A stretch of 64,000 nucleotides of DNA from Hydractinia symbiolongicarpus (taxonomy: Eukaryota; Cnidaria; Hydrozoa; Anthoathecata; Hydractiniidae), in the NCBI RefSeq assembly GCF_029227915.1, contig NC_079885.1, positions 19,541,001-19,605,000 on the forward strand, written 5' to 3'. Below, one piece after another: positions 61,801-64,000 of the stretch. The position numbers and the translations under genes are program-made. Under the pieces are notes generated by a model. That model was not told the origin of the DNA and ran no database searches. It saw only the letters and a program-made list of their open reading frames with translations. Each line of letters begins with the position of its first letter. Positions within the stretch are counted from its first letter, which is position 1.

Positions 61801-64000
61801 TTTTGTATCAGAATTAAAAATTTGGTTAACAAGGCACAGACAGCAGGACACAGCAGTATCACTTATATTTCAAACGTTGAAAAGGATACAACTTTAAGAG
61901 TAAATCACAAGCATGTTTATACGTCTGCGCAAGAAAACATAGTGACACTGTAGCCACTGGATTGTGACACCAACAACGATACAGACACGTGAATAAGTTA
62001 CAACTATCCTGAAAATAAAAATAACACATCACTACTACAAAATTTTAAGTTGTTGCTAGAAAAATCTATTTGTTAAATAAAAATCACGATGTTTGTTTAC
62101 ACGCTTTCCTGACTAGAAAATCTGTTTCTCCTTTAATTTGCAAGCATTCTGAAGACATCTGAAACCACAGATTTTATCTCTGCATCTGAGTAGGACAAAA
62201 TCAGAATTTTGCTTTTTTATTCATTCACTTTTGAGGGGGGAGGTTATCGTTATTATTTTGATTGGGTTGAAATGTCATTTATAAACCGCTCAATCTCAAG
62301 ACTCATTATCACGCAGTGTTATTTTATGTTACAAATTAAAAATGAACTCCTTGTACCTCATTGTGAAGGTCTTTTAATTTCTGTCGTAGTTCAAATAATT
62401 CACTGGATGTAAGGAGTATCATGTTTAGATTATTCACCATCAATGAAGCAAACTGTAGGTCTTCTTTTTCTTTCTGAAGAATTTCTGCCAGTGCGCAATA
62501 TATGTTCTGCGCATTAAGTAACACACACAAATGCCTAATAAAGAATCCAGTACTGTGTGTAAATAATGGTTGTACTAAGCCCACTCTATCAATTCAAACA
62601 TAATATATTTCAACACTAATTCAATACGAAATCTACCTGCTAGAAACAAGCTGTAAATTTGCAGTGTTTATACTGGGTGGTTTTTTGGTTTGTTATACCA
62701 ACTTACTTTATGCTAGCTAATTTTGATTTAAAAAGCAGCAGGAAAAACACCTTGCCAGAAGCTTAACAAATTACTGCCAAACAACATAAGAAACAGGATT
62801 ACAATGGGAAAACACTGTCTCCTTTCAAAATTATAACGTTCAAATCAAAAAAGGACATAAAATGCCAATAGAAAACTAATAATCTGTTCATTATTAGTTT
62901 TCTAACTGAATGCTTCTCATAATAGGAACAAAAAACCTCAGGCTTAGTATGGCTTCACACGTACCCATTTTTTGGAGGAAAAATAAACAATTAAAACAGT
63001 AACTCAAACCTAATAATAAACGGTCCTCGATCATCTAGTAACTGTCTTTTTGAATTAAATATCCTTAACAAGTTGTGCATAAATTTTGTAAAGTATATAT
63101 TCAGCATATGATGATGTAATGGCGAATCAGCAGTTTCCAGTGATGATGTATTATGTTTACGTGGTGGACCAGCTGATGAAGCAGATATATCGGCTAGCAC
63201 TTCAAGATCCAGAAGAACTACCTAAGCATTGAAAATAAGATTATTTCTGTGAAGGTTAAAACTTAACTTATGCTTTGTTATACTATATACTTTGTTAAGT
63301 GAATTCTCAAGAGACTGAAAAACCAAATCTCCTTGTAAGTGGACTTTGGTAAAAGAGGCAAATATGTCCTAAATTATCAATATTTAAAGTTATTGTTAAA
63401 CATCCCGTTAACGTCCTGTTATCAATCCACACACACAGAAACACTTTGTTTAAACATGTGCTTGTATGTTGTTCAAACCATTTTGTCTTCGAACTTGAAA
63501 GTCCTTGTATTGAATTTACACACAAGTAAAGTTTTTCAGTTAATAGGATCTTAAAAATTAGTCTGACTAAGTGAAAGTCAAACTTATTGGGCTTCACTTT
63601 TAAGCAGACATTTAGAAAGAATTAATGTTTCCTAAGAAACATACACAAATGAACTATACTCACTTCGTCTGATTCATCAGAAACAGTTTTCACTAAAGCT
63701 GGAAAAAGTTGCTCCATATGATTGAATAACTACAAGAATCAAATCATAAAAAAACAGTGTACTTGCGAACTGAAAATAAAATAAAATTTCGCCACCCAAC
63801 ATAAATATCCTTTCAAACATAAAACAAAATGAAAAAAACATATATGTAACATACCCTATGTGGTGTCTTCATGTGCAACTGACGAACCCATTGTAAAACA
63901 GTAAGTCTAGTGCTAATTTCTCTATGTGATAACTGTCTTGTTAAAACGTCCACTACTCGACCTAAATCTAACTGTGAAGCAGCAGTAACTTTTGATAATA
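58844..64000 (-). CDS. VAC14: VAC14, PIKfyve complex scaffold, C-terminal half (runs off the right edge)
   Basis: HEAT-repeat scaffold that holds PIKfyve and the FIG4 phosphatase together and controls PI(3,5)P2 on endolysosomal membranes. Exons in transcript order: 64000-63855 (partial), 63729-63664, 63221-63010, 62534-62357, 62008-61890, 60985-60906, 60029-59867, 59006-58844 (stop TGA). Phases are continuous; 374 residues are seen. Matches to vertebrate VAC14 run in order: [55 protein letters not shown] then [102 protein letters not shown] and [10 protein letters not shown]. This is the Fab1-binding C-terminal region of the family. The tail after residue ~325 of this part ([11 protein letters not shown]) is less conserved, as is usual. 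The donor at 61889-61884 (GTATCC) is weak but preserves LLKFG. The introns contain a 36-bp minisatellite. Confidence 0.96.
60174..60582. repeat. 36-bp minisatellite, 11 units plus a partial
   Basis: Tandem units with exact 36-bp period, each containing AAATGACAGTTTCTGGGTAG and CTTTCGCTATAAAAAG. The copies differ by single bases. It lies in the VAC14 intron between 60029 and 60906. Since 36 is a multiple of 3, it leaves a 12-residue protein-like repeat open on both strands, neither of which is spliced into VAC14. Sequence to about 60760 is open on the + strand but has no family signature. Confidence 0.95.

Overview
The window is eukaryotic nuclear DNA from an invertebrate animal, most likely a cnidarian and probably a hydrozoan (inference). 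The evidence is an AT-rich, intron-dense sequence with GT-AG introns, five clear animal genes, and an invertebrate-type classical cadherin with about 32 cadherin repeats, EGF and laminin-G modules and a catenin-binding tail. No species can be named from the sequence alone.

Layout. (1) About 75-760: a decayed LINE reverse-transcriptase relic. (2) 1635-6112, + strand: the 3' part of CYLD, a deubiquitinase; the exon with the catalytic Cys lies upstream of, or outside, this window. (3) 6113-12901: intergenic DNA with non-autonomous DNA-transposon candidates and a duplicated repeat. (4) 12902-18557, +: a complete 10-exon cyclin E gene (440 aa) ending in an FBXW7-type phosphodegron; a tRNA-derived SINE sits in intron 2. 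(5) 18558-22243: intergenic, with a pogo/Tigger-like relic and a palindrome cluster. (6) 22244-48218, +: a 21-exon classical cadherin (4334 aa; all phases close). (7) 49963-56597, -: HAUS4, an augmin subunit (8 exons, 344 aa), convergent with the cadherin. (8) 58844-64000, -: the C-terminal half of VAC14, the scaffold of the PIKfyve complex, running off the right edge.

The five genes belong to unrelated processes: NF-kB/ubiquitin signalling, G1/S control, adhesion, spindle microtubule nucleation and PI(3,5)P2 metabolism. I see no operon or functional cluster. The least ordinary content is the repeat fraction. It includes a perfect 74-bp inverted repeat in a cadherin intron, two copies of a small foldback element with a tRNA-like core, long in-register minisatellites (units of 15, 32 and 36 bp) in introns, and an 18-bp minisatellite that is coding, in the cadherin tail between the p120- and beta-catenin-binding segments.

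All gene models were built by hand from splice signals, reading phase and remembered family sequences. No alignment or search was run.
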